Below, piece after piece: positions 1 through 29,500 of a stretch of DNA of 64,000 bases. Under the pieces are notes generated by a model. It was not told the DNA's origin and did no database searches. It worked only from the letters and a program-made list of their open reading frames with translations. The stretch is from Angiostrongylus vasorum. Lineage: Eukaryota > Nematoda > Chromadorea > Rhabditida > Metastrongylidae. Each line of letters begins with the position of its first letter. The first letter of the stretch is position 1. Where the stretch lies: positions 434,001 through 498,000 of the forward strand of contig JADANN010000213.1 of the NCBI GenBank assembly GCA_018806985.1. The letters are read 5' to 3'. The position numbers and the translations under genes were made by a program.

Positions 1-299
1 CCTTAATGCATCCAAATAAGCATGTCAGTTTTTTCCCGCAGCTCTTCGTTAGCTTTACACCATCAGTTTCACATCATTTCTCAATGCTTAGTAGAACTCC
101 TACGAAATTCTTAAGATTTCTATCCCCGGGTTTGCTTTAACCCTTTCAGCGTATCGTCATTGTTATTTTTTCCTTTGTTTTGCAATTGAAGGTTAATTAT
201 AATATCAAAGAAAGAAGCACCTACGTAATAGCAAGCGGAAGACAGTTTTTATGTTAAGAATGCATGAATTGATGGTTCCTACTCTATTAGCGAAACATA

Positions 300-579
300 A
301 AGGATAAAAAAGGATGAAGCTTTCGGCGTTGATCAATCGCTGAGGGATGCGCCAAGCATCTGACTTCATTAAGCATCGTTTGGAGGTGATCGAATGCATA
401 TCTGGCTTTTTAAAATGACTCGCGGTGGCCTACTGATGCATCCAATGCTGCTATCTTCCCATACAAGTCTGGTACCAATTTACAGACCCCGGTTGGAAGG
501 AAGGCTCGGTGAGCCATGGGCGCAAGATCGATTCCACGTGTGTTGCACGCCTCCGACCACTGCGCCACACGCGCTCCCA
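300..579 (-). repeat. SINE family A, full copy
   Basis: tRNA-derived head at the right end (A box TGGCGCAGTGG, B box like GGAATCGATC on the minus strand), AAAGGATAAA tail at the left. Flanked by a perfect 12-bp duplication TAGCGAAACATA at 288-299 and 580-591. Confidence 0.9.
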
Positions 580-591
580 TAGCGAAACATA

Positions 592-1290
592 GGGGGTTAA
601 AAATGAAGGAGGATGAGATCACAAGATAAATTTCAAATACCAGTTTGTTTTTTCTACCCTTCGTTTCATTTTTCGATTCCGTCCTCATTCATTTCGCCTC
701 TCTAAGCAATGAGATGATACAATGGCAGCTTAAAAACTGCACATCAACAACTGTCTTCCGTTCAAAAAATCAAAGATATTCTACAATGCTATCGGACTGG
801 ATCTTTTTTAAACAAATTGCTTGTTCGTTATTCCTTCATCTTCGCCAGAAAAAATTCTCAGTCCAAACGGTACAGTAATTCCAAGGGGGCGGAGCTAGTG
901 GTTAGACGGACAGCGATGGTTTCCGTTTATTCATTGAGTTCTGTTAGTTTGTTGAATGCTGCGCTTATTGAATTACTGTTGAACTTTTAGTAAACCTTCG
1001 TTAGACTCATTTTAAATGACGATTTCTTCTATAAAAATGAATAGGACAGTTTTTTCTACAGATTTCTGTTCCCACAGAAGGAAGTTATTTCAAGCATTCC
1101 CATTTGTCGAAGCGGTCTTCAGTTTTGTGCATTTATGGCAAATTTCTCATTTTTCTGTCATCCATCTCCCATTTTCCATTGGCTCGTAAGAATTCAGTTT
1201 TTTTCATCCACTGATTTTTGTGTTTGTTGTTTCCATGCGATCAGCTTCGTTCTTTTCTCCTTTCCAATAATACCGATTCAAAGTTACGCC
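592..1290. other. upstream region of the zinc-finger gene
   Basis: No repeat or gene recognised. Short open frames at 645-878 look like chance. Presumably holds the promoter or outron. Confidence 0.4.
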
Positions 1291-1300
1291 TTTACAAGGA
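1291..1300 (+). promoter_or_regulatory. candidate 3' splice acceptor just upstream of the ATG (possible SL trans-splice site)
   Basis: The sequence TTTACAAG ends two bases before the ATG at 1301. Nematode mRNAs are often trans-spliced to a spliced leader close to the start codon, so this may be the outron acceptor. It could equally be a cis acceptor of an unseen 5' exon. Confidence 0.3.
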
Positions 1301-18589
<17,289 letters not shown>

Positions 18590-19940
18590 CGACAAGACTA
18601 TTTCGTACTTCCTAGAACACAGATACTGACTGATCTTTGTCAAGAGCCTGCACAAATGGCTTACGGCTGTCGTTGTCTTCGTGCTAAAGAAGTTCCAAAA
18701 GGAGTCCGACTATCTACATTTTTATGAATGATTTCATAGAAGAAATGTCATCATGACTCTTGCCATATCGCTGTTAAGAATAGAAAGTGGTTTGTATTCT
18801 TTCATTGAATAGGAAACATTTATAGCTTTTAATTAGAAACTGAAGTACCGGTTCGATGAGGTGTGAAAACGCCCACATTCTTTATCGCTTTACAGAATTG
18901 ATGTAACGTGTTTTCCGTCGGGTTCCTATGCCTTCCTTATCGTTTTTTTTTCTGATCACTAAGATTTCAATGTTTTTCTTTATGGTCAGTTATCATATCT
19001 CGTCAGTACCGGTCGTATTCTAAACGCTTCTCAACAGGCGTTCCTTAGCTGGGAATTTCGTCTTATTACCAATCAAACATAAGTAACTGGTTTTGGTAGT
19101 TATTTACTGAAGAAGAATGAGTTACCATTACATATGAAATTATTTAAACTAAATCGCACTGCCTTGACAGCGCTTAGTGACGAATCCTTCAGAAAAGTGC
19201 TGGATTTTTTGCCTTAAGATGTAGTTATAATCATAATGTCTCCTAAAAAATGTCTTCCCTTATCACCAATTGACTTTTACATAGGACTGATTTGTCATTT
19301 TAACCACATCTGAGCTATTAGTATATGAAAGTTTTCAGAACTTTTTTACTTTTGGAACTTCCACCATTAATAATAGAATTGCACTAGAAACTGATTTTTA
19401 GACCGAACAGGGCTACTTAACTCTTAGGTTGCAGAGCACTGAAATTCATTAACGATATCCATCCAGTGTTGATCATTTCCGGTTCAGCACAAAGAAACAA
19501 GTTGTAAGTTGTATGTTAAGCTAACGTCTCCAGTTGATTCCTAGGCTACGAATACGAACATACATTTATAGTCTAGTACGGATAGGATTACAATCAGATA
19601 GCTGTTCATCTTAGTTGATTCGTTGGTGGTGGATGAAGTTCATAAATCCGGTTAGGCGATCTTGATCTCTTTACCCAGAGTCTGTGCTTCAAAACGTCTT
19701 GAGTGAAGATTTGAGGGTGTATAGCCTTAATTGTAAGATCACAATATCCAAATAACAATTATGACTGAAGCCTTTGTTGAATTGTCAAGAAGTAAACTGT
19801 TTTTGTAAAGCGTATCGTTAATTCAACACTCTTGCCACGTCACGACTTATTGGTTGTTCCACTACTGCATCAGAAAAAAAAACGTCCACCCATATGAAAT
19901 TTAAATGAAGTCTGTTTAACGTCAGCATTTATCCTTCTGA

Positions 19941-19971
<31 letters not shown>

Positions 19972-20200
19972 ACTCTTGTCTTATTGAAAGCCACCAGAGG
20001 AATCTGGTATCCACGATACATTCATGTGTAATGTGTGTGTGGCCATAAAGACAACTTCGACACATCAGTCACTTCTGGTTTTATGAGTGTTGTTATTTGC
20101 GATTATTACGGCAACAGTTACTATCCGAAATAAATCGATTGACATGTATTCTTTTTTGATAAGCTTACACGAGATTGGTAAACGATATTTAATAGAACAC
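18590..20200. other. intergenic stretch after the zinc-finger gene
   Basis: AT-rich with no coding frames that I trust; one microsatellite at 19937. Would hold the 3' UTR of the zinc-finger gene. Confidence 0.5.
19937..19972. repeat. microsatellite (CTGT)n(CT)n
   Basis: About five CTGT units followed by about eight CT units. Confidence 0.9.
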
Positions 20201-20202
20201 AG

Positions 20203-20457
20203 ATAAAGGACAAAGGATAATGGTCTGCGCTTTGACAATCCCTGAAGGATGCGCTTTCATTGATCATCGCTCGAGGTGATTGAATGCACTTTTGCAAAGA
20301 CTCGCGGTGGCCTACCGATGTATCGAGCATGTGCTGCCATCCTGTCAGACAAGTCTGGTACGAATTTGCCGACGCCGGAGAGATGGACGGCTTGGTGAGC
20401 CTGGGGCGTATCTCGTGTATTGCAGAGCGCCTCCGATCACTGAGCTGTACGCGCCCC
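20203..20457 (-). repeat. SINE family A copy
   Basis: Body ACTCGCGGTGGCCTACCGA at 20300; head shortened but ends GCTGTACGCGCCCC. Confidence 0.8.
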
Positions 20458-20822
20458 TTTAGTCTTTAATACTAATACAAAAATACACACAAATACAAAA
20501 CATATGATGCAAAAAATACCTTCCGTGTCTTTCTGCAACAATCGGGATGTCCGTTTACCCGTTTTCATGAAAATATAGTGTCAAGCTTAGTATATAGATT
20601 TCTCTAAAATGATAAATAAATAAACACAAGAGGGAAGAAAAAATCCAGTACAACTTCACTCAGCTGTCTTTCTACGCAAAACTTGATCTGAGGTTGAAAT
20701 GTAGAACGTACATTGAACTAACACAGTTTTTGCCCCCCATTTTCTAGGGGAGTACGAATCACCAACTACTAATTAGGAGACTTTCATCGAAATGTCACCA
20801 ATTGCTTTACTTGTCGTCTCAC

Positions 20823-21112
20823 TGATTGTCGAGTGACACGGGTGGGCGCCAGAAATCTCCCAGTTCTCCCCGTCGCGTGCAAGAGTAACCTATTGGGTTC
20901 TGTTCGCTTCAGGGGCTCGTTGAACGTCATATCATTCTTCTAGGGTTTTGGCAATGAACTATGTCCACTGGGTATGTGGTGTCCCAGCTGTGCACTTGAT
21001 TTTCCGAAGAATCCAGTCACTAACGGCTTTTGTTCATCGGTTGGCATTCATACGCATTACGTGTCCGACCCACCTCATCCTTTCCAATTTGGCGTGCAGA
21101 CCTGCGTTGTTT
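20823..21112 (-). mobile_element. RTE-type LINE, short 3' fragment
   Basis: About 290 bp colinear with the last part of the RTE copy at 57958-58260. Encodes the decayed equivalent of the segment running from the VGHVMR motif to the C-terminus. Confidence 0.7.
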
Positions 21113-21594
21113 TTGACCGAAATAGTATAAATGAAAAATAATCGCCACTTCAACACATTGCAAACATTTTTATTGACTATATCATACAAGGAAAAATAGG
21201 TAGTAAGTATACGAAGAGAAACATATAGCTGAAACATTAAAACAAACAAAACAATCGCAGTCATAACTCATTTTTCACTTGCCCGACATCCACAGCTGAT
21301 TCGTCGTTAGCATTCGATGTGGTTCCTTAAAAAATGACTGATGACAACACTAGCATGCGTAAAAACCGTCTTCCTCCTACCAACTTGTAAATTCAGTCTT
21401 ACACTGCAACCAATTTACGTGCAAACGGTTAATTAAGTTAATTCGTAAAAGCGCTTTATTGTATGGAACGACAATTTCATACGAGGAATAGCATCAACAC
21501 GCGAAAGACCTGCAGAAACGATTTCCATCGCGTTTCGCCATTCGGGAATGGAAAAGAAACGGCGGAATGAAGATGGGTAATGTCCAACAGGTTA

Positions 21595-21905
21595 GCTGAC
21601 GAACTGATGTAAGGTTGTTAACATAACATTTGTTTGCTGACGGTTAATGATTCGGCGGATTTCGCCCTATTGACAGCCTGGAGGGGTCACATTAACACGT
21701 AGTCCAGTTGGTCAAATACTTACATAACCTCAAAGAAAAACCAGAACCTAGATTTCAATCGTATGCCAAACAGCGTTTTTAAAAAGACCCACCGCTCTTT
21801 TCTGTACTCCACTTGCTTTGTGAATAATACCATCCCTACAGAGTTCACATGGGATTCTTTTTTGTAGACCACTAATTCAGTGAGTGACATCACCTGCAGA
21901 GCTTA
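21595..21905 (-). mobile_element. Penelope-like element, decayed 3' UTR fragment
   Basis: Colinear with 37440-37700: shared blocks around the AGCCTGGAG segment, ATTTCAATC and AGAGTTCACATGG. Contains the remnant GGC-GAAATCC-GCC of the hammerhead-like stem II. Confidence 0.55.
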
Positions 21906-22246
21906 TCACATGCGAAGAGGAATATCATTACCTCAGGATGAACCATATATCCTGATATACGGAATTAGTTTTTGGTAATAATTATCAGACATCCGCCCCT
22001 GGGGTCCAACTTTGCACACATCCCTCTCCATAAAAAAAATTTGTAAAACTGTACAAGTTGTAAAACTATAAAAATATGGAGGTTGCAATCACTTTCCATC
22101 AAGAATCCTACTTAGAAACAGACCAGTATCAGGAAATATAGCCATGCTTAAACAAAAGTCACATGAAAAACTTCGGATCCACACACGCAGCCCACTACAT
22201 ATGATGACGATCTATCGAAGAATGACCTAGCATGGTTATTTTAGTA

Positions 22247-22531
22247 CAAAAAGGATAAAGGATAAAGCTCTCGGCGTTCATCAATCCCTGAGGGATGCGC
22301 CATGTATTCAAATTCATTAAGCATCGTTTGGAGTTGATTGAATGCATATCTGGCCTTTACAACTCGCGGTGGCCGACCGATGTACCGAGCCAGTGCTGCC
22401 ATCCTCCAAAATAAGTCTGGTGCCAATTTGCCGACCACGGAGGGATCGAAGGCTTGGTGGGCCTTGGGCGCGGGAATCGATTCCACGTGTGTGTCGCAGT
22501 GGCGCCTCCAACCACTGGCCACACGCGCCCT
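22247..22531 (-). repeat. SINE family A copy
   Basis: Near full length; tail AAAGGATAAAGGATAAAG, head CACACGCGCCC. Confidence 0.85.
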
Positions 22532-22902
22532 TATCTTAGTATACCACAGAAAAACATTTCTTGACTAAATTCAACAGTTCAAAACACTTTATAACATTTC
22601 TATTTCATTTATTCTATCCCGAATGTCACTTCCATCCGTGATGAAAAAGTGCCAGTTTCAAGCGCGAACTGTGCAACCATAGCTGCCTATTAATTAGTGA
22701 GCAAAGTTAAGGCGAAATCAAGTGCTCATTATGAGACAATGGTTCAAGATAACGGACTCCCTTCCTCTCTTCCTTTGCTACTTCTATTTCGTCCCACCTA
22801 CCCACTACGTGGATGGATACCTGCTTGTTGACTACAATCAATAATAATCAACGCGAAGACGAAAACTGTGACGAAGACGAAAACCACATCGACTTGGATC
22901 AT

Positions 22903-22937
22903 TGGCTCTGAACAAGACGAAGACGGAACATTAGCCG
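22903..22937 (+). ncRNA. decayed hammerhead-like core in a repeat end
   Basis: TGGCT, CTGAACA, GGAAC, ATT, AGCCG followed by AATAAA. Stem I pairs (one wobble) but two core positions differ. Followed by CCTCGTGTAAGCTCAAC, shared with the 35.3-kb copy. Confidence 0.25.
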
Positions 22938-23104
22938 AATAAAAATTATATAAGAACCTCGTGTAAGCTCAACAATCTAAGGAAATATATTATTGACAGT
23001 GCTGACATGATAAAGTTTAAAACTACACAACGTATCATATATTTTCGACATTACATCCTCCTAGTAGCCCACTACTCCAAGGATAAAATTTGGATGATAA
23101 ATGG

Positions 23105-23375
23105 ACATAGTTTAAAACCTAGGTTACGGAGAGTCTTCGTCAATCGAAGACCGTTGATTGCTGGATGAATCGATTCTCCCTGGAATCCTCGGAAACCGTG
23201 CTAGAACGTTCCCAAACGGATTTGACCGAACATCCCAGACAAGTCTGGTACAAATCTGCCGACCCCGAAAGGATGGGACGGCTAGTGGGCGAAGTCGGAG
23301 TCCAACCACGGCGTGTGTTGGTTGGGGCTTCCACTTAATGAAGCGCATCACTACCACTACTATACGCGCCCCATC
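23105..23375 (-). repeat. SINE family A-related copy with a different tRNA-like head
   Basis: Shares CCCAGACAAGTCTGGTAC and the following body with family A. The head on the minus strand has TATAGTAGTGG and GTGGTTGGACTCCG, closer to a canonical B box. Tail not recognisable. Confidence 0.6.
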
Positions 23376-23591
23376 TAATTACACAATTTTAAGGAACATA
23401 TCTAGTGCCGAAAATGAGTATGTTGCTCGAGATATCAAAGAGATGATGTTTCAAGTCAGCAATGGAGAAAGGGATATTGGTGACGTGGTCAAATAGTACT
23501 TGAGTATAAGGTGACGTTTTGTATTAATGATCCAAAGAAAACCATCCATTCGCCTAAAAGCGGAAGAAGGAACATGCGTTGACAAATTGAG

Positions 23592-26500
23592 TTACGCAAC
23601 GAAGATGAGTGGGTCGTTAATAGTACCGTTCCGTGAAGTACGCGAAGATCCAAGTGAACTACCACATATGGTGGCAAGCGTAACTGTATTAACTACTCAA
23701 ATTTCATGGCATTATCCTTTATTATGGCCTAGATTTTTTTCCAAGAACCATTCTACAAAATAAGCTGATGGTGAAAATATCTTTGAATAACACTGCAGAG
23801 GAACTGACCATAAGAATTGTTAGTGTAACTGTCACTCTGCATGTCTTCATCACGGAGCATTAGGTCGGCTCTTCGTTTTCGTGATGTCTCCACCGATCGA
23901 GGCCTAGCAAAGAACAACTCCATAGGCGTTCCTCCTGAAGAAAAACACCAAATAAAAAAAATCTGTTCTTGCAACACTTCCCTCTCTTCTCGGAATAAGT
24001 GGACATTGGGAAAAATGCAGTTTTTTCTTGCTAACAATTTTAAAAACAGTTTCACTTTATAACCGTTTATGAAAAATCACTTATTTTACAAGTAGTTTTA
24101 ATCATATGTTAACATTTTTTGCAATGAACAAAGGTCATAAGAAGCGAGTGCCGCCAAATATGACGAAAAACAGGCACTAGAAATAAGGTAAGAAGAGAAA
24201 GCAAAGTAGTGCATAAGAGACCTCCCAACGGTTTACCGCATCATCGTGGCTAGGAGGTGTTTCTAGGTGTCGGGCTGTGATGTACACCTGAGGAATTCAA
24301 TCCTGGTAGGGTCTCCCAAGCTGAGGAGTTCGGCGTTTCCATCAGGAAGCCCAACTAAGAGTAAACCAATACTAGGATTCGTCACCATTCTGGTACCAAA
24401 CTAGTCGCTTGGTGGCAAATCTCTATCTGATCCACAAAGGCGGCGACTGCCTATCGTGGTGACGACCTGGAGGAGACTTTGGCCTGGCTGACCTCGGGAC
24501 TCCAGGGAACCACAATGGCTAAAGTGCTGGAGCCCGCACAACCAGTGAAGACGGTCCTTCCAAGTATCCAAGTGTCCAAGTACATAAGAGAAATACTAGA
24601 AGAGGTTTTATTTAAGAATATAGTACCAAGTTCATCAATCCACTCCGAGTTATGCATGTATTTGATTTCAGCAAGATGCTTACACCAATTCAGCTTGCCA
24701 TTCTCCATGAGCCATGCATAAATTCGTTCACGAACCATCGATTCTTCTCGCCTGAAAAACTACGATGTTCGTTTCCCAATTTGCACTTTTCCTGGAAGTT
24801 GGATCACCCCTGAGATCCTTCGTTTACAGTTAATTTCGCAGATTCAACAAAGATCTAACATTCTCGACTATAGACAGAACTGGTATATCCCAAGAATAAT
24901 AGTCTAAAGCGTACTATGCATGTAGTTATAAAACATACTTCGTAGTAAGCAAGGTTAAGAAAGAAATATAGAAGTATGTCGAGAGCCCACGGATTTTATT
25001 CATCAATAGCTCCTAATCCGGCGAAGTGCGAATTTATCTGCCTTGTCCTAAGGCATGGTTAGTAGATAGTGTCACAAGTACTCATTTTATATCCACAAGA
25101 ATGGTGAGATATTCGCGAAACTCTGAACACCAGGCCAGATTCCAACCTATGATTACCCTTTTCGGGAGTTCATGTGCTATCTACCAGACCAATACACTTG
25201 TCTTCCCTTCACGCAGCCAATTATTTTTCTACTCTAACGGTCGTATCAGCAGTCACCCGTTAACGACACCAATCTGAGGAGCACAAATCGCCATTGAAGC
25301 CAGTTCCGCTGAAGGTATGGTCGAAATCACTATGTTCTAACTTTTTTTTACTACCTATTCTTTCTTTAATGGCTCATGGCGTTATGATGTGAAAAACAAG
25401 CACAGGGATGCTGAGATACGAGTAAAACTCCGAACCTCAGGTGGGTGGGCTTTAAACCAACGACTACCCTTTCCACAAGCTGCAGGACAAGAAGGGTTAC
25501 CTCATTATACAAGAAGGAAACCAATAATACCTCTGCTATTGCCCAATCTGCCTAATCCTACAAGCTCCTTGCTCAAAAGAGCTACTTTGGGATAACATGG
25601 ATGGCGGATTTCAACAGCCTTCGGTTAGTGTTTGGTTGAATCCAAAGAAAACCGAACTACGATAAAGACAAATGGAACCGATTCGTTTCCGATATCGGTA
25701 GCTACTTCGTTCCATGCTAAACTCTCCTCATGCTTGAAGAAATGGATATCAACGGAATTTTCCAGCTAAATACACCTAGATCACCACAGCTGAACAGGAG
25801 CAAAGAAGTGGTCTACTGATTACAAAGTAGCATTGAAAGTAGAGTGGGAAGAAATATAAATGAATCCCTTCTCAATTTTTTAGATTCCAGGACCCTTCCA
25901 TTTCTAACATTCACTTCAAAATTAAAAACTAAATAAGCAGGAAGAAGGACCACTCAGAGTTACTGAGTGTGGTATCAAAAGGGCATCTCGTATCACGCAA
26001 CTAAGGGAGGCAACCTGAAGCTCAGAATACGTTGAGAAATAAAAACCGGCCACGCTGTCCTATACGCCAAAATGTCGAGAATCAGGTAGTCAGGTCACGA
26101 GATGTGTTTTCACGACAATCGGTGGGAAAGATTCGTTAGCAACTGGACCCTATAAGATGTTAAGCATACAACTCAGACATCAAAAACACGATGGTCACAC
26201 TTCCTCACAAAGACCTCTGAACGAAAAACGTGACGCACTCAGAGTTCCAGACTTGTGAAACACAGTGAACCACGTGGTCTCGCACGTGATATCGAAAATG
26301 CACACCTACTCAATCCAAACATTCGACAATAAGTGGACAGGTGAGGTCGGTGATTGACGACAGTGATAAAAGTCTTCTTCGGTATCCTATCGAAATAGTA
26401 CATTGAGAAAATTAAAGGCATAGAGGATAATGCTCTCGGCGAGATCAATCAATCCCACAGAGATGCGCTAAACGTTCGACTTCAGTTAAAGGTGACTGAA

Positions 26501-29500
26501 TGCATAGCTGGCCTACATATGACTCGCGGTGGTCTACCGATGAATCACGTCAGTGCTGCTATCCTTCCAGACAGGTCTTGTACCAATTTGCCGACCCCAG
26601 AGGGACGGAAGGCTTGCCAAGCCTTGGCCACGGGATCGAACTCATGTGTATTGCATGGTGCCTCTAAACACTGCGCTACATGCACCGCTACTTTGACAAA
26701 AATACTCGAACTAAAGAAAAAGGCTACAACCAACCTTGGCGCAATGCCACCTTGCTTGTTTCTGCTCTCTACGTGAAAAATTAGATTCACTGATGAAAAC
26801 TTCTCCGCTAAAATTCCTTCCAAAGTGGTCCCTATAAAAATACACCAAGAAAAATGTGATAAGGATCAGGACAGTATTTAATTTGATACAACTGCAAGAA
26901 TGAGAATTTTTAGCAAACTTTCAAAACGTGATTCTGCGCTTCAAGTGCAATACAATATTGTAATACTAACACAAGGCATTCCTCCCAACGGTTTACCGCC
27001 TCATCGTGGCTGGAAAGTGTTCCTGGGTGTTGGGCTGCGATGTACAGTAGAGAGATTCATCCCCTTGCCAGGGTCTCCCAAGCTGAGAAGGAGTCCGGCG
27101 TTTAGATCAGGAAGCCTACTTAACAGTAAACCAATACCACGATCCACCACCGTCCTGGTATCAAATTAGTCGCATGGTGGCAAATCTCCCTCTGATCTAC
27201 AAGCGCTGCGACTGCCTATGTTGGTGAAGACCTGGGGCAGACTTTGGCCAGGCTGAACTCGGGATTCCAGGAAAACACAATAACTAAGCCAGCAAAGTTC
27301 CGTAAAAAATGGACATTACGCTGGGGCCCACACAACCAGTGAGGACGGGCCATCCAAGTATCTAAGTAGGTAAGTAACACAAGGCATTAAAGTACTCACG
27401 AATACTGTGAGTTTGCTGAAAAGCACAAATACAGCATTTACTTTGTCCTTTGTCATTCATCATAACGGCATTAAATCACAGCGAATTGCATTGGTTATTG
27501 ACTGAAGTATTAAAGCCGTTATGATGAAAAAAACCACTCTCACCTCGATAAACAGCGTCCAATTTCGCCGATTTCGGAGGACCGAATAAGAAGAAAAGAG
27601 TAAGTAGTGCATCTGCCACTACCTCCGGATAACTTCCAACCATCGGACTTGCGTAAGAATATTGCGAGGCCTTAAATAATTTTGGAAGCACACATTTAAT
27701 TATATTTTCTAAATCCGACATTCCTGCTCATAGATCCAATCCACCTCAGTAAACGTACTCTGGGTAGCCCCTCCCAACGGTATACCGCCTCATCGTAGCT
27801 GGGTGTTCCTGGGTGTCGGGCTGAAATGTACAGCGGGGGATTCATCCCCCGGCAGGATCTCCATGGCTGAGAAGGGGTCCGGCTTTTCCATCAGGAAGCC
27901 TAGCTAAGAGTAAGCCAATATCACGACCGACCTCCCTCCTGATATCGAACAAGTTGCGTGATGGCAAATCTTCCTCTGATCCACAAGGGTTGCGACTGCC
28001 TATGATGGTGACGACCTGGAGCAGACTTTGGCTAGGCTGACCTCGGGACTCCGGGGAAACACAACAGCTAAACCAGCAAAACTCCGAAAAAAATAACACT
28101 TCTGCACGTGGTTTTCCGAAATATTTTACGAAAATGTTAGGAAGTTTCTGTCAATTAAAAGACCACAGAGAACGGTGAATACGGTGATGGAGATTATTGA
28201 GTGCTTATAATCGAAAGGCAAAAGAGTATATACATCCAACATAGCTATCGATGTGAACGATATCTCCTCTACTCTCCCATTGGAAACCGCTGAGCCATAA
28301 TCTGGAAGATCTACCATTCCATCATGACCACACCAAAAACGATCCTTTGCATATACAGCTGTAAAAGCTCTGAGCTTGGCACAGTTCTTGGAGTGAAGGA
28401 AACGCCGGATTATCTCTCAAGTGTTAGCGACCCCAAGTGAAACGTTTATTTCTAGCAAATGTGCTGGAACGGTTACAAACGGAACGTGCATTTTTCCAGC
28501 GTAGTACCTTGCTCATCGTTCCTTTTTGCAACAAAAAAAAAGCAACTGGGGTATTCTTCGTGACTACCGCTGTACCCTATCATTAAGTATTCTAAAATTT
28601 CCTCTAACATCATTCTGGCGTCACACTCCATAAACGCGATAAACCGAACCTGTAACGGGAGCCTCATTGGGAATAATTAGCTGCATGGACCACAGCCAAA
28701 CATTCTCAAGTGATAAAGATCTGCCGGAAATACTGCCTATCCTTTGTCCTAACTTTCATTAACTAAGATAAGTAATTCAATAATATTGAAAGCAACACCA
28801 TTATGTCTTCACTGGTTTGCCCGAAGTTGTAGATGTAGAAAAGTTAGAGCTTCATACGGTAATGCAAACAAAGGGAAACAGTAAAATATACCACGTCGCT
28901 GTCAAATGTTTTTACCGAACCGCTGTTGTTCCAGAACTCTACACAAATCTGGACAATCAAAATCTTCGCTTAATTCTTTGCTGTCATTTTTTTTCGTAGA
29001 AATGACAGAAAGTCGCATAACTGAACAAACGGAATCTCAATCCATCATATAAACTGGAACTTCTCCACTTTTCTAACGGAATTTCAGGAAACTATCGTTC
29101 TCCAAAACACATATGAGCAACACGATAGGCTCATATAATTTTTACCACAGCTAAGAAAGTAGAGTTGGAAAGTCTCCAAGAAGTCTTTGTCCTCAGAAGC
29201 TTTTAAGGCACACCACTATGGAATCGCTGGAGCGATTGAAAGCGACTACACGGACTTTTTTTAAAAAGGAACAAGTTTATCCACTTTACCAAAACTAGAT
29301 TCAGGTTTTGAAGAGCCTACAAATCCTTTTCTTGCTTTTTTCTTCTCATATCTATAATTCATATTTCGTTAAAACGGTGAACAGAAAGAACTACTTAGAA
29401 GTCAACCGCAGTGGTGCTGAGATATTTGTAAAACCCAGAATCTCAAGTTTTCAGTCCGCGATTACCCTTTCAGGACTCACGTGTTATCCACTGCACCACC

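Noticed and set aside
28817..28999. Plus-strand frame [19 protein letters not shown]
   Set aside because: Looks somewhat protein-like but has no exon boundaries and sits in an intron on the opposite strand.
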